Shown: positions 45,643 through 55,958 of the stretch, piece after piece
How positions within the stretch are numbered: position 1 is the stretch's first letter
How the letters are laid out: each line of letters starts with the position of its first letter
DNA from: Flectonema sp. DT1601
Taxonomy: Eukaryota > Euglenozoa > Diplonemea > Diplonemida > Diplonemidae
Direction of reading: 5' to 3'
Length of the DNA: 64,000 nucleotides
Assembly (NCBI GenBank): GCA_964019425.1
Contig: OZ025816.1
Location: forward strand, 744,001-808,000
The notes under the pieces: model-generated
The model's input: the letters and a program-made list of their open reading frames with translations, nothing else
Database searches by the model: none
What the model was told of the DNA's origin: nothing
Translations under genes and position numbers: made by a program

Positions 45643-47301
45643 ATGCTTTCCACCGACCGTCATATTCAACACACAATCAAACGACGACTTATTATTATTA
45701 TTATATACTTCATGATTGTGATCTTTTATTTAATGTTTGGAGGGTTGGCTATGAAGCAGTTTGAATCTGGGAATGAGGACACCGAATATGAAAAGTTCAA
45801 AGAATTTGTGAAAACAAACAACGTAACTGATGATTTACTAAAGGGGTTGTCTGATCATGGAGCGAGTTTTCCTGGTGACGCAAAGCACTGGACGTATACC
45901 GGATCTGTATTCTTTTGTTTAACAGTTGTAACTACTATTGGTTATGGAGCATTCGCACCAGTGACGTACCCAGGTCAGGTTTTCACAGTGTTTTATGCTA
46001 TTATTGGTATCAGTTGGATTGGAGTTCTGCTTAGTAACTTAGCACAAGTGTTTGCTGGTCTTTTTAAAGCTATTGTCGCGAGAAATACTAAAAGTAGGAT
46101 AACTGTTCCGAAACACTTTTCTGGATGGGCAGTAATGCGTGAAGGCGCTCCACAGATAAATGCTGACGCTCTTCGTTCTGTCATCATGGCGGTGGCTGAA
46201 TTCGATCCAAATGTTTGGGGAGAACACCAAGAAATGATATTTAGAGATATCCTTTCTCAAGGATTACAAGATCAAAGAGGTCATTTCGATAAAGAAAGTG
46301 TTTTAAAAGCCATCACGAGATGGTTCTCTATATCGGAAACAATCCCTGAGCAAATCTCATACACTACTATCGGTGCATTCTTCATGATGAATGCTGTTTG
46401 GGTATTCTCTTGGGCAGTTGTCTTCCAAACTATTGAAGGATGGACGTACACGGAATCTGTTTGGTTTGCATGTATTACTCTTACTACAATCGGTTTTGGT
46501 GATTATGCACCTGTTACAAAGAATGGTAGAATAGCAGCTTTTATCTTTATTGCTCCCGGAGTTGGAATGATTGCTGCTCTTATCTCAGCGCTTAGTTCTG
46601 CAGCAGAGAGTAGGAGGTTTTGGGTATTTCAAAAGCTTCATCACAGAGGTTCTATAAACGCAAAGACAATGAAAGCAATGGGTATCGGAACTGCCCTCCG
46701 TCTTGATGATGATCCCCCAGACTACAATGATCACGTTGATGTTATTATGATCAACAGAGAAGAAAGTAAAATATCAAACACATCAACTGTTACTGCCGAA
46801 GGATTGGTTCCTCCACAACCTTTGAAACGGACAGTTAGTGAATTGTCTTTCCAACTTGTTGAGGACTTCGAAGACCGTCTTGAGAAGTCAAACAGATCGA
46901 GTAAGTCAGTAACAGAAATAGAAACACCTTTGTTAGAACCTTCAAAAACTAAACTTCCACGTGAAAAGCGAACTCGAGAAGTTCCAAAGTGGCCTGGACA
47001 GCAGCAACAACAATTACAACAATCGACAGCACCAAAGAAACGCAGTGGGACTGAAGTTAGTATTGAGCGAGAGAATAGTGATCGTTCTGCTTCTTCTCCC
47101 AGAGGCAAGAAGACACAACAGCAGCCGCAAACTAGGCCACGCGGAAAGAGTAAGAAAAGTGTTTTTGGAACGTCTGGTGCCAAGACGTCGTCACCATCAA
47201 CAGATATTGAATCATTATTAACAACAATAAGAGGTAGCCCTTTATCTGTAAGATCTCTGGCTGGTACCAAAGAGTACTCACCGGATGTGTTTGGGGTATA
47301 A
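45643..47301 (+). CDS. two-pore-domain potassium channel (K2P/TPK-like)
   Basis: A 552-residue channel with the order M1-P1-M2-M3-P2-M4. M1 is about 16-36; the first selectivity filter TTIGYG is at 97-102; M2 is about 112-140; M3 is about 243-263; the second filter TTIGFGD is at 281-287; M4 is about 293-315. The M2-M3 linker is about 100 residues, and the cytosolic tail (about 325-552) is Ser/Lys/Gln-rich low complexity and may be phosphorylated. Two filters per chain mean it acts as a dimer. No EF-hand is evident. An out-of-frame ATG at 45635 lies between the probable leader acceptor (tttcag, 45626) and the channel ATG, and could lower translation. Confidence 0.9.
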   Translation: MLSTDRHIQHTIKRRLIIIIIYFMIVIFYLMFGGLAMKQFESGNEDTEYEKFKEFVKTNNVTDDLLKGLSDHGASFPGDAKHWTYTGSVFFCLTVVTTIGYGAFAPVTYPGQVFTVFYAIIGISWIGVLLSNLAQVFAGLFKAIVARNTKSRITVPKHFSGWAVMREGAPQINADALRSVIMAVAEFDPNVWGEHQEMIFRDILSQGLQDQRGHFDKESVLKAITRWFSISETIPEQISYTTIGAFFMMNAVWVFSWAVVFQTIEGWTYTESVWFACITLTTIGFGDYAPVTKNGRIAAFIFIAPGVGMIAALISALSSAAESRRFWVFQKLHHRGSINAKTMKAMGIGTALRLDDDPPDYNDHVDVIMINREESKISNTSTVTAEGLVPPQPLKRTVSELSFQLVEDFEDRLEKSNRSSKSVTEIETPLLEPSKTKLPREKRTREVPKWPGQQQQQLQQSTAPKKRSGTEVSIERENSDRSASSPRGKKTQQQPQTRPRGKSKKSVFGTSGAKTSSPSTDIESLLTTIRGSPLSVRSLAGTKEYSPDVFGV

Positions 47302-49875
47302 AGCAGAAACCACTCGCTGGCATTATAAAATTCTTTTAAATTTAAAAGGCAAAAAAAAAAAAAAAAAAGCATTCACAAACAGCGTTGGCAGGCCACGCTC
47401 CTCGTCCTATTCCCCACTCGATCTCCTATTTTTATTTGCGTGCACAAACAAAAGGCAAGTGAGTGTTTCTTTTTGTGAATTATATACTCGAATTGCTTTT
47501 CCCCTTTCATAGTCTTATTTTAGTAAACAATTTAGCATGTGCGTCTTTGTAGTCCATTAGTGGTCTTTATAGTCTAGATAAGTGTAGTATAAGAAAGCTT
47601 ACAAATTTGCGAAATAAATCGTTGACCAGTTTCTACTTTTAGTTCGCCCTCGCCAATCACACGGCGTGTGACCCCTTCCTTTGTCTTTATTTTGTTATGT
47701 GACCTTTTGCGTTTTATGAACTTTTATCCGAAGGCTTCCTTCATTCCATGATTACGGTTTCTGTAGTTTACTAAAAAAAGTACGCCCAAATATCTTTAAG
47801 AATCTAACGTCCTATATGTTTTTCCTGAAGGCGCTGACACAGTCGAGTCTTCAGTGATTAGGTACCTGCTTTCGTTGGCAGGATACACTTCTAACTCTTT
47901 GTTTTTTTTTGTTTTTTTTTTTGCGTGTTTTTTATTTTTTTTGTTTTGGGTAGTTCCCGTCATTCCCATATTTTATTGTTCGAAGCCATAGCATTACGAA
48001 GTCTACTTGTATTTGTGTGTTTTTATTGTAGTTATTTTCTGTTCATAATCTGAGAAATTAGGTTACCGCGCTTCATTATATTGTGTAAGGTGTGTATCGT
48101 GCGTGTGGGCGGTCGTTTTCGGTTTTTTTTTTTATTTTTTATTTTTTTTTTTTTTATTGCATCCCAATTGCTAAAAGCTTACGGTAAGCCCGCAATACAA
48201 TTACAATGCTTTGGACAACTGGGTGAACGATTCTCGGTACTATTCCGGGGAGGGGGGTTTCTATTTTCTTTCATGTTGTGTGGGTGTACGGCACATATGA
48301 TCGTACTATAAAGAGAGATGCTGTATAATATTTTGCTATTTTATATACTGTTTTTCACCTTCCCCCCCGACTCCCAGATCATTTCTCTTTTATTTAATTG
48401 TTTTCAACCTGTTAGCCCCTGGGCAGAGTGGGAGCTGGAAGTTGATCACTTCCGAACTACAATCTTCGCGATTGGGTCCTTACTGATGCGAGCTACCCGG
48501 ACCCCTTGTAGTCATCAGTTCTGTATTTTGCTAACAACCAACAAACACAATTATTATTGGTTCTGACGTTAAGAACCACTTTTGAAACTGATTTCAAGAA
48601 TCTTGGGAAGGCTAAAAAGGGACAAGTAGAAAAAATTATGACTTAAAAACTACGTTATCCAGTGTTTTGCGGAACAGCAGAACAATTTATTTAATGCATC
48701 TTTTTTAGTTATCTCAAATACTAACTAACAACAATAGGCAACAGGCAAGTCGTATTTTCAAAGATTGTCGATATACTGATTGAGAAAAGTATTGCACACC
48801 AGCGGAATTGTTTTTGATGCTGACGGCAACAACTAAGTAGAGTGTTACTATATAGGTGACAGGCAACGGAGAAAAAACTTTTTTTTAATGTAGGTGACGG
48901 AGAATTTTCCTACTATATATTAAGACTTGTATATCAATTGCTTGAGTTACCTTTTCAGGTTACTCTACACCAACTGTTGGTTCTACAAAGTTATCTTCAT
49001 GCACAAAAGTGGCATTGACTATTTTAACACTGCAGAATCATCTGTTTCTTCCTTTCTTACTTGCGGTAAAGGCTTATGTCGCGTGTTCTATGTGACAACA
49101 TTAACTTACCTACCTATTTTTTGGTGAAGTAACTCATTTTTTTTTTTTTTTTTTTTTCTTCTCAATCTTTTTTTTTCTTTTTTTTTTCATGAGGGAAATT
49201 TTATTTTTGTTTCCTTTTATTGATTTAATCGACTTCAAACTGACTGCTTGGCAGCAACAAGAATGAACTGAAACGTCTTGCGTTGATATTTCTAGCTCAC
49301 AAAGATGATTTTGTTATTTCAAGTGGCATGTTCTCTGTGTTTTATTTGTGGCAACATTGTTGCAGATGTGAGTTAGAAATAGAAGGTCGTAACTCATCAG
49401 AATGTTTCAGGTGATCCACGTCATCTGATTCTCGAGTTTCAACCAACCGACTTACGTCTGTCTAAGAATACAATCCGGTAGTGCATTTTAGAGATTGCTT
49501 TTCACAGCTTGCATCAATGTGCTATTGGTTTCTCCTTCCTTAGGCGAAAAATTGGCGTTATCAGCCGTCTCTTGCACTACCTGCTTCATGAGTCACTTCG
49601 GACAATTTTATGTCTCGTCTGTGAGTCTGGTATGGAGGTCTGACTTCCTTGACTTCGATAAAAAATAAATGATTTTCTTTTTACAACCGCCTACAATCAA
49701 AATGCAATCATGGGTCGTGTGACTGGCCCACCAACATGCCCTTTTTCTTTGGGTGCGTTTTTTATTTTCAATCTTTTTAACAATCCGGAAAGTTTCTAAT
49801 CGATAGTAATAGTTTTCTATTAGTCAATATTCCACCCAAATAAAAGCTGAGCTTCAGTAGATAATTATTCTGAAT

Positions 49876-49911
<36 letters not shown>

Positions 49912-50534
49912 GTATATTTCTTTTGCGATATGCTGCTATTGGTTGCTGGCTGAGGTTGCCGACTATGTGTGTGGAAACCTAATAACAAGTTCTACGATGA
50001 CTATATTTTTGAAGTACTGTTGCAGATGTTGTGTTGAGCTGCTGGTTCGATGTGAGGTGTAAAACACCCTTAGATGTGAGTGTCTTTGGAAGGTGTTTTT
50101 ATGACAACTGTGGTTATTACCTCATTTTGTTCTCCCCTTCGTATTTCTTACCCCAGGAAAATCTTGCTGTTCCGACTAATGCAAACTATTAATAAAAAAA
50201 AAAGAGAATTCCAAGTCCTATTATGTGGGAATAGTAACATGGAGTTACTATTTTAATGTTCATTTTTATAAATTGGATCCGGTTTATCTGTGTGCTGCTA
50301 TAAAAAAAAAAAAAAAAAAAAAAAAGCCACACCACTCTGTCACCTTGTTAATTCAATGAGTTTGATATGAGTTTATTATGTTATTTATTTTTTTTTTGTC
50401 TGATTGCGTTACTTTTTTGCTAATTGTTTTTTTTCTTCTGCTATTCTTTTTTTTTTTCCCCCCGACTACAATAAATCATATCTTCACAACAGAGAAAGAA
50501 AACACTAAACGATACGCACCTGTTTGGACAGGAT
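47302..50534. other. gene-poor region, about 3.2 kb
   Basis: T-rich with long homopolymers (for example T runs of about 20 at 49139-49157 and about 34 at 49878-49910, and an A run at 50301-50324). Holds a stretch with three consecutive hairpins (48437-48504) and one copy of the repeat also seen at 28.6 kb. Frames here are short and largely homopolymer-encoded. Ends with cttcacaacag at 50492. Confidence 0.4.
48582..48700 (+). repeat. dispersed repeat, copy 2
   Basis: Related over about 120 bases to 28624-28762; the longest shared word is ggaacagcagaacaat. It lies 78 bases after the hairpin cluster at 48437-48504. Confidence 0.6.
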
Positions 50535-51848
50535 ATGGGTCTCGGTCTATCTACGGAAATAGGAGAAGAATCGCTTTACTATCAAAACAAAGCTAGGCTT
50601 GAAGATATATTGCAACAGGTATGTTTACTTTGTTGGATTACATTAGTTTACGTAAACGTTACATCACAAACGCAGGTCATAGATAATGACGAAACCATTG
50701 AAGAACTTGACTTGTCAAACACATACATCGGTGAGGACGGTATAAGTCAATCGTCAGACGCATTACAGTCAAACACTTCAATAAAAAATCTAAACCTCAG
50801 CTACAATAAACTCAGTGACAATGCTCTTGGAATTCTATGCCACTCCTTGTCAAGACATCCTATTGAAGTGTTAAATATTAGTGGGAATGCAATAGGAGAT
50901 GCAGGTAGTGCTTTCTTAGAAGCTTTCTTATTATCAAATCTCACACTAGAGGTGCTAACGCTTTATAATTGTAACTTAAATGATCAATCTGTGTTACCCA
51001 TTGCAAATGGGCTACAACAAAATAACAATCTCCGCTCTCTTGATCTTCGAATGAATCACATAACAGATATCGGAGGATCATTCTTCCTTCAGTGCTTCTC
51101 TCATAATAAAGCTTTAGCAGAGTTGAATTTAGAGTCCAATAAAGTTAGTGATACTGTAAGAAATCAATTGAGTGAAAAACTCTCTGAACACAGACAACAC
51201 CAAGCAGTCTTTGATGAGCGAAGAAGGGAACGTAGAGAGCAAGAAGCAGACAAACGTGAAAAAGACGAAGCTGCGAAACTTGCAACTGAGAAGCGCTGTA
51301 AAGAAGAACGTGAGAACATCGAAAGACAACAAAAAGATATGGAAGAGAGAGAACGAGAACTCCAAGAAGAAGAAGACATCCTGAGAAAGGCTCAAAATGA
51401 TAATGTAATTGCGCTAAAGACTGCTGCACAAATCGCACAATCAAAACGCAAAGAGTACATAAACATTGCGATAGATAACAGCTACAATTGGAGAGATAAG
51501 ATTCAAGCTGGTAGTAGAGCTTGGCAATCTGGTTTTACAGTAAAACCTGTTAATAATGATCCAGATGTTACCGTTGATATGTACGGCACTCAACGCCGCC
51601 TTCAACCCTGTTGGTGCGAACCAACAGACGCTCCAGCTGGTTATTCCGGTCAACTACACTACCACTGTAAGTATGAATTAGAACCTGACACGTTTCATGA
51701 TGAAGATCAGGATACTCGAAAATATGAAGGATGTAAACGAACAGGACATCCCTGTGTGTCTGTTGGAGTCTACGCAAAACCACTTCATCGAGACACGGCT
51801 GCGACATTCTTCAGTTCCAGAAGTCCTCATCAGGTAGTTGATCACTAA
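50535..51848 (+). CDS. leucine-rich-repeat and coiled-coil protein
   Basis: Residues (without the intron) about 35-190 are leucine-rich repeats of the ribonuclease-inhibitor type: IEELDLSNTYIGEDG, IKNLNLSYNKLSDNAL, IEVLNISGNAIGDAG, LEVLTLYNCNLNDQS, LRSLDLRMNHITDIG and LAELNLESNKVSD. A charged helix follows (about 195-280), then a C-terminal part with several Cys and Trp. Bases 50619-50675 are a 57-base in-frame stretch starting gtatgt and ending aacgcag that encodes an out-of-place hydrophobic run before the first repeat; I treat it as an intron, giving 418 residues. A further intron at 51834-51894 is possible, extending the protein to 52002. Similar LRR proteins occur in flagella; the role here is unknown. 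Confidence 0.82.
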   Translation: MGLGLSTEIGEESLYYQNKARLEDILQQVCLLCWITLVYVNVTSQTQVIDNDETIEELDLSNTYIGEDGISQSSDALQSNTSIKNLNLSYNKLSDNALGILCHSLSRHPIEVLNISGNAIGDAGSAFLEAFLLSNLTLEVLTLYNCNLNDQSVLPIANGLQQNNNLRSLDLRMNHITDIGGSFFLQCFSHNKALAELNLESNKVSDTVRNQLSEKLSEHRQHQAVFDERRRERREQEADKREKDEAAKLATEKRCKEERENIERQQKDMEERERELQEEEDILRKAQNDNVIALKTAAQIAQSKRKEYINIAIDNSYNWRDKIQAGSRAWQSGFTVKPVNNDPDVTVDMYGTQRRLQPCWCEPTDAPAGYSGQLHYHCKYELEPDTFHDEDQDTRKYEGCKRTGHPCVSVGVYAKPLHRDTAATFFSSRSPHQVVDH

Positions 51849-52731
51849 TCATTGCTCATACCACCGGTCATAAACTCTTTGAATTGTATAATAGAATCCT
51901 GATGGACACAAGTTGTCCTCAGAATATGATGGGGAATACCTTCCCGCCGCGATAACAATTATTTCTGTAGTTATTTTATCAAAACAATTCCTTTTTAATT
52001 AAACTTCTAATCTAGAAGACTTATCTAATAAAAGGTTTATAAGAATATAAACTTCATGATGAGAATTATGTGAATGACTTCTCTTCTACGATACACTGTT
52101 GGTTGTTTGTTTCTTCGACTTCGTCGATTAATCAGCCAACCCATTCAAAAAGAATGAAATAAAAACTTACCATCCATCGAGTTCATTCTTAAGATGGGTA
52201 AACTCGTCATAATCTGTTCCTGTTATCAGTTAGTTGTGACTTGTTCTTTTCTTTCCCTCATTGCATCCAGAGCATGAAATACTTTCTGTAAACGTAATAT
52301 GTTCTTTTGTTCCTTAGTAGCTTTTGATTTGACAGATAACCCTTCTTAATGAAGATGGGAACATGTCTGTCGCTACTACCAATTCTTTCCTTCAGAGTAA
52401 CATTCCTGCTATGACAGGAATTTATCACCAACACTGGTCATCTACGGTATTGCTAATGATTGCGTATCGGCCTTTTTTTTGGTGTAGTTTTTATTTTGAT
52501 ATCAGTTCGTAAGAATTGATTATGTGCTACCGACACTTGGATATGAAGTCTTAATAATTATGACGGACTACAGACTACCACGTTTCGTTAATTATTATTA
52601 ACTTTCGTAGCTAACCTTACGGTTTCAGCTTCGATGGTTACACATCTTGTACATACTTCACGATTTTGTATATTTAATTAGTTTGAATAAAAGTATTGTA
52701 AAATGCAATTCTTCACAGTAGGTAAAATAAC
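51849..52731. other. intergenic region (may hold the last exon of the LRR gene)
   Basis: 51895-52002 is open and protein-like (starts NPDGHKLSSEYDGEYLP) and could be a terminal exon of the preceding gene. The rest is AT-rich, ending in attcttcacag at 52718, 13 bases before the next ATG. Confidence 0.35.
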
Positions 52732-55251
52732 ATGCCGCCTGTTCAAGGAAGCAGCAAGTCAGCTGCACCTGCGGGAAAGCCGAAGCGGAGCACGTCGAGA
52801 ACAGCTGATAGTCGACGGAGTGGAAGGACTGCAGCTATTCCGGTATCATCTTCACATGAGAGGCCGAGGAGTAGATCAGGAGGAGCAACTTCAAGAAAGC
52901 CTATATCAGGTCATACTAAGAAACCTCCCAGTGGTGGTGCATTAAAGTCCATTCCAAAGGCAGGAGGTACGACCAAATCAACTCCACTACAGCCGTCTTC
53001 TTTATCATCTTCTCAGAAGAAGAATACTACTAATCGACTCTCAGATATTCTTAACTTTGACTCCTCAAAAAGTAGTGAAGCTGGAAAACATGCGCCATCA
53101 GATGCACCAAGACCAGTGTTAGTTAACACTTCATCAACTTCGTTGGGTAGCTCAAAAGCTAAGGAAACGACACCGCCTGCTGCGGTGCTAAAAAAATCAG
53201 AACCGAGTATCACTGCTCTTGATAGGACATCCACTACCCTCCCAGAAGCTATTGAAGTCGATGTTCGTTCTGAACAGACTTCTGAATCACCTCCAAAAAG
53301 ACAAGCGAGTTCTAGTTCAAGTCAAAAACATGTACCAATTAGAGCAGCCAGTAGCAGTAGCAGCAGTAGTACTAACGAGGCTATGAAGGATCCATTTAAA
53401 GCGTTCTCGTCTCAAGGGACGATTGAACAGATTGAACCAGAGCCTGCTACTCCAATGGGAGTAAGTGCGGGAGTTGGTCTTGGAAGTGGTATTGTGAAAC
53501 TTGTTCCTCCAGCAAGATCTGCTTCAGACACTTACAGTGATCAGTGGCAAGGGGAAATCAACGACAGACCAAAGAGCACATTCAACCCACATGATGATGA
53601 GGATCCGCGAGAGCAAAAGCAACTCGTTTCAGAACGCGTTCTGTCTGCTGTTGAGAGATCGATTACTGAAAAGAGTGATGTTCCTATTCAGAGTTCTTCA
53701 AGGACTCCACCTACAGCAAACCTTCTTCATAAATTGGAGACAATCTCACCAACACGAAATGAATACTCTCAAAGAGAAGATCAGTCTCAGTTAGTTAGAG
53801 ATTTACGACATAAACTAGCAACCATCGAAAGAGAGAGAGATGTATCATCACAAGAATTAACTGAAGCTCAAGGAGCACTATTCTCATTAAAGGCGGAGAG
53901 ACGGGATGACTCCTCCAGACATCTTGAAGAGATCAGAAGCTATGAGGCAATGCGACAGGAAAATTCTCATTTAAAAGAAGAAGTCGATCGGCTTCGTGAC
54001 GGAGTCTCTGCTGGATGGACTGAGCAAGAATCATTGAGAAAGTTAATTGGTGAGGCATCTGGTAATCACAGAACAGCTGAGGCGGGTCTGATCTCTCAAC
54101 GGGCTTCTAATGAAATGCTTCAAAAGAAACTCGACCTCACAACAGAAGAACTCTCGCGATCAATGAGAGAGTCCAGTGCTGCTCAACGTTCTGCAGTCCA
54201 GTTGCAGGTAGAGGTCGAAGCACTGCAGTTAGAAATCCACAAACAAAAAGCTTACGTTGAAGAGGCTCAAATCAACGAAAAAACTGCAAAGCAGGCATTG
54301 TACGCACACCAAGAGAATACATCTACAGAAATCAACCAACTAAGAAGCCAATTAGAAGATACCACTGATGAACTCTCTCTGTACAGAACTTGTCGTAACT
54401 GCGGGCAGCAAGAGGTATCGAGTGTTAGTAAACAACAAGAGAGCGTCAACCACACGGATTGCGAAGTTGCAATTCAAATGAAAATCGAGCAAATCTCATC
54501 TCTCAAGGAAGAGTTAGAAAAAGAACGCAATGAGAAGCATCAAATTATCGTCAGCTCCTCAAAGGCGCTGATGGATGCGAAGCAAAATGATGACTTGTCA
54601 GTGAACGCTCGTGTTCGATTAGCTGACGAAGAACTATCTTCTCTAAAAGATAATTATATGAGAGTTGAGCGAGAGCGCCATGAACTTCGCGAAACCAACA
54701 GCAAACTATCTGCTGAGAATAAAGTCCTTACTGGACAGCTTGAAGCTGCTGAGATTGACAGAGACAAAACTCAGCAGTCTTACTGGGATAAGTTATTAGG
54801 TAGGTGTGAGGAAATAATGCTTGACGGGGTTCGAACTGATCCGCTTTCTTCTTTGTCTAGTATAGCTGCGGAGTCACCAGCCACTACGCAAATGACATCA
54901 CCGATGACTGCAGAACGACGAGTGTTGTCACCAGTCTTGTCAAGATATAATAGCGATAAACCTCCAGGTAGTGTTCATAGTCCTCGTAGTATGCATAGTC
55001 AAACGGCAATGCATCCTCCACCAGTACCAAACTTACCTTCTACGGGTACTTCAATTAGTAGTCATGTTCCACTTATGATGAGACCTATTGCTTCTCCACC
55101 TCGTCTGGCTGGTAGATCTCCATCTCCAGGAATGTATGGAGCAACTCCAACACTTGCTGATCCTCGTCCTGCGTCTTCTCCTCCTCGTAGAGCCACTTCC
55201 GCAAGTAGAAGAGTTCATGAACAAAACCCAACACCATTAAGGAGGTGTTAG
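52732..55251 (+). CDS. coiled-coil protein with Ser/Pro-rich ends
   Basis: An 839-residue protein. Residues 1-340 are Ser/Thr/Lys/Pro-rich and probably disordered (several SSSSS runs, SGAT and KPISGH stretches). Residues about 350-720 are a heptad coiled coil (RDLRHKLATIERERD through RVERERHELRETNSKLSAE), with one short break containing a CRNCGQ motif (about 560). Residues 725-839 are again Ser/Pro-rich with repeated HSPRSMHS and SPSPG patterns and a basic end. No catalytic domain is visible. The disordered-coil-disordered layout is common in basal-body and cortical proteins; no specific function is claimed. Confidence 0.78.
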   Translation: MPPVQGSSKSAAPAGKPKRSTSRTADSRRSGRTAAIPVSSSHERPRSRSGGATSRKPISGHTKKPPSGGALKSIPKAGGTTKSTPLQPSSLSSSQKKNTTNRLSDILNFDSSKSSEAGKHAPSDAPRPVLVNTSSTSLGSSKAKETTPPAAVLKKSEPSITALDRTSTTLPEAIEVDVRSEQTSESPPKRQASSSSSQKHVPIRAASSSSSSSTNEAMKDPFKAFSSQGTIEQIEPEPATPMGVSAGVGLGSGIVKLVPPARSASDTYSDQWQGEINDRPKSTFNPHDDEDPREQKQLVSERVLSAVERSITEKSDVPIQSSSRTPPTANLLHKLETISPTRNEYSQREDQSQLVRDLRHKLATIERERDVSSQELTEAQGALFSLKAERRDDSSRHLEEIRSYEAMRQENSHLKEEVDRLRDGVSAGWTEQESLRKLIGEASGNHRTAEAGLISQRASNEMLQKKLDLTTEELSRSMRESSAAQRSAVQLQVEVEALQLEIHKQKAYVEEAQINEKTAKQALYAHQENTSTEINQLRSQLEDTTDELSLYRTCRNCGQQEVSSVSKQQESVNHTDCEVAIQMKIEQISSLKEELEKERNEKHQIIVSSSKALMDAKQNDDLSVNARVRLADEELSSLKDNYMRVERERHELRETNSKLSAENKVLTGQLEAAEIDRDKTQQSYWDKLLGRCEEIMLDGVRTDPLSSLSSIAAESPATTQMTSPMTAERRVLSPVLSRYNSDKPPGSVHSPRSMHSQTAMHPPPVPNLPSTGTSISSHVPLMMRPIASPPRLAGRSPSPGMYGATPTLADPRPASSPPRRATSASRRVHEQNPTPLRRC

Positions 55252-55958
55252 TCGACTGAAGTTATGTTATCGCTGGAAGGTATTCCAGATTTTTTTTTTT
55301 TTTTTGATTTTTGCACCCCCTCAGGGGAACTTGTATTGAAATAATAGATCCTTGCCTTAGAGCGTTATTTTTTTTTCTTTTTTTTCTCCCCCTCATTTCT
55401 CTTTATTTTCCCTCCGTTGAAAGAGAGAATCTTATTAGTAGTTTTACTGTTTATTTTAGTTTTTTTTATTCTTTTTTCTGTTGTCACAACCATTGTACGC
55501 ATGTTAGTGTTTGTATGAATACTTATTATGATTATAATTTATTATGATTATTATTTCTTTTTATTTTGAAGACGAGATATAAATTCTTTTTCAAATGCAA
55601 CTATCCAGCGTTGCTTAGATCTTTTTTTTTTTTTTTTTTTTTGTACCGACGTAGTCGGAGAAGAAACTATTCAGATTGAAAACCAATATTTCTTATGGTT
55701 ATGATTTATTTTCCCCGTGCGACAGGATTTTGTCTGCGTTCAACGAAATATAAGGTTAATCTGAATGGTTTTTCACTTAGAGCTGTTAGTCCGCACATAT
55801 CACGCAACGTGTAGGACCCTCTCTCTCGCTGAAAAGACAAAAAATATAAAAGTCATTGCTACAGTATTCATACTAAGGGTCGATCGTTAAATGTATTATT
55901 TATTTGAGCTGTTGTATTTAATGAAAATTTTTTGTTATCATATTAGAAATAATAAAAT
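55252..55958. other. intergenic region
   Basis: T-rich, with T runs at about 55290 and 55622-55641. A possible acceptor tatcatattag ends at 55946. No RNA gene recognised. Confidence 0.4.

Noticed and set aside
46731-47372. 213-codon frame on the - strand opposite the K+ channel tail
   Set aside because: It mirrors the Ser/Lys/Gln-rich coding tail, and all other genes lie on +.
48421-48510. tRNA or 5S rRNA gene
   Set aside because: The folding is three separate hairpins, not a cloverleaf, and it does not match 5S rRNA landmarks.
51129-51444. Several frames opposite or overlapping the LRR gene's charged helix
   Set aside because: Product of strongly biased codon composition (gaa/aga-rich) in the sense gene.
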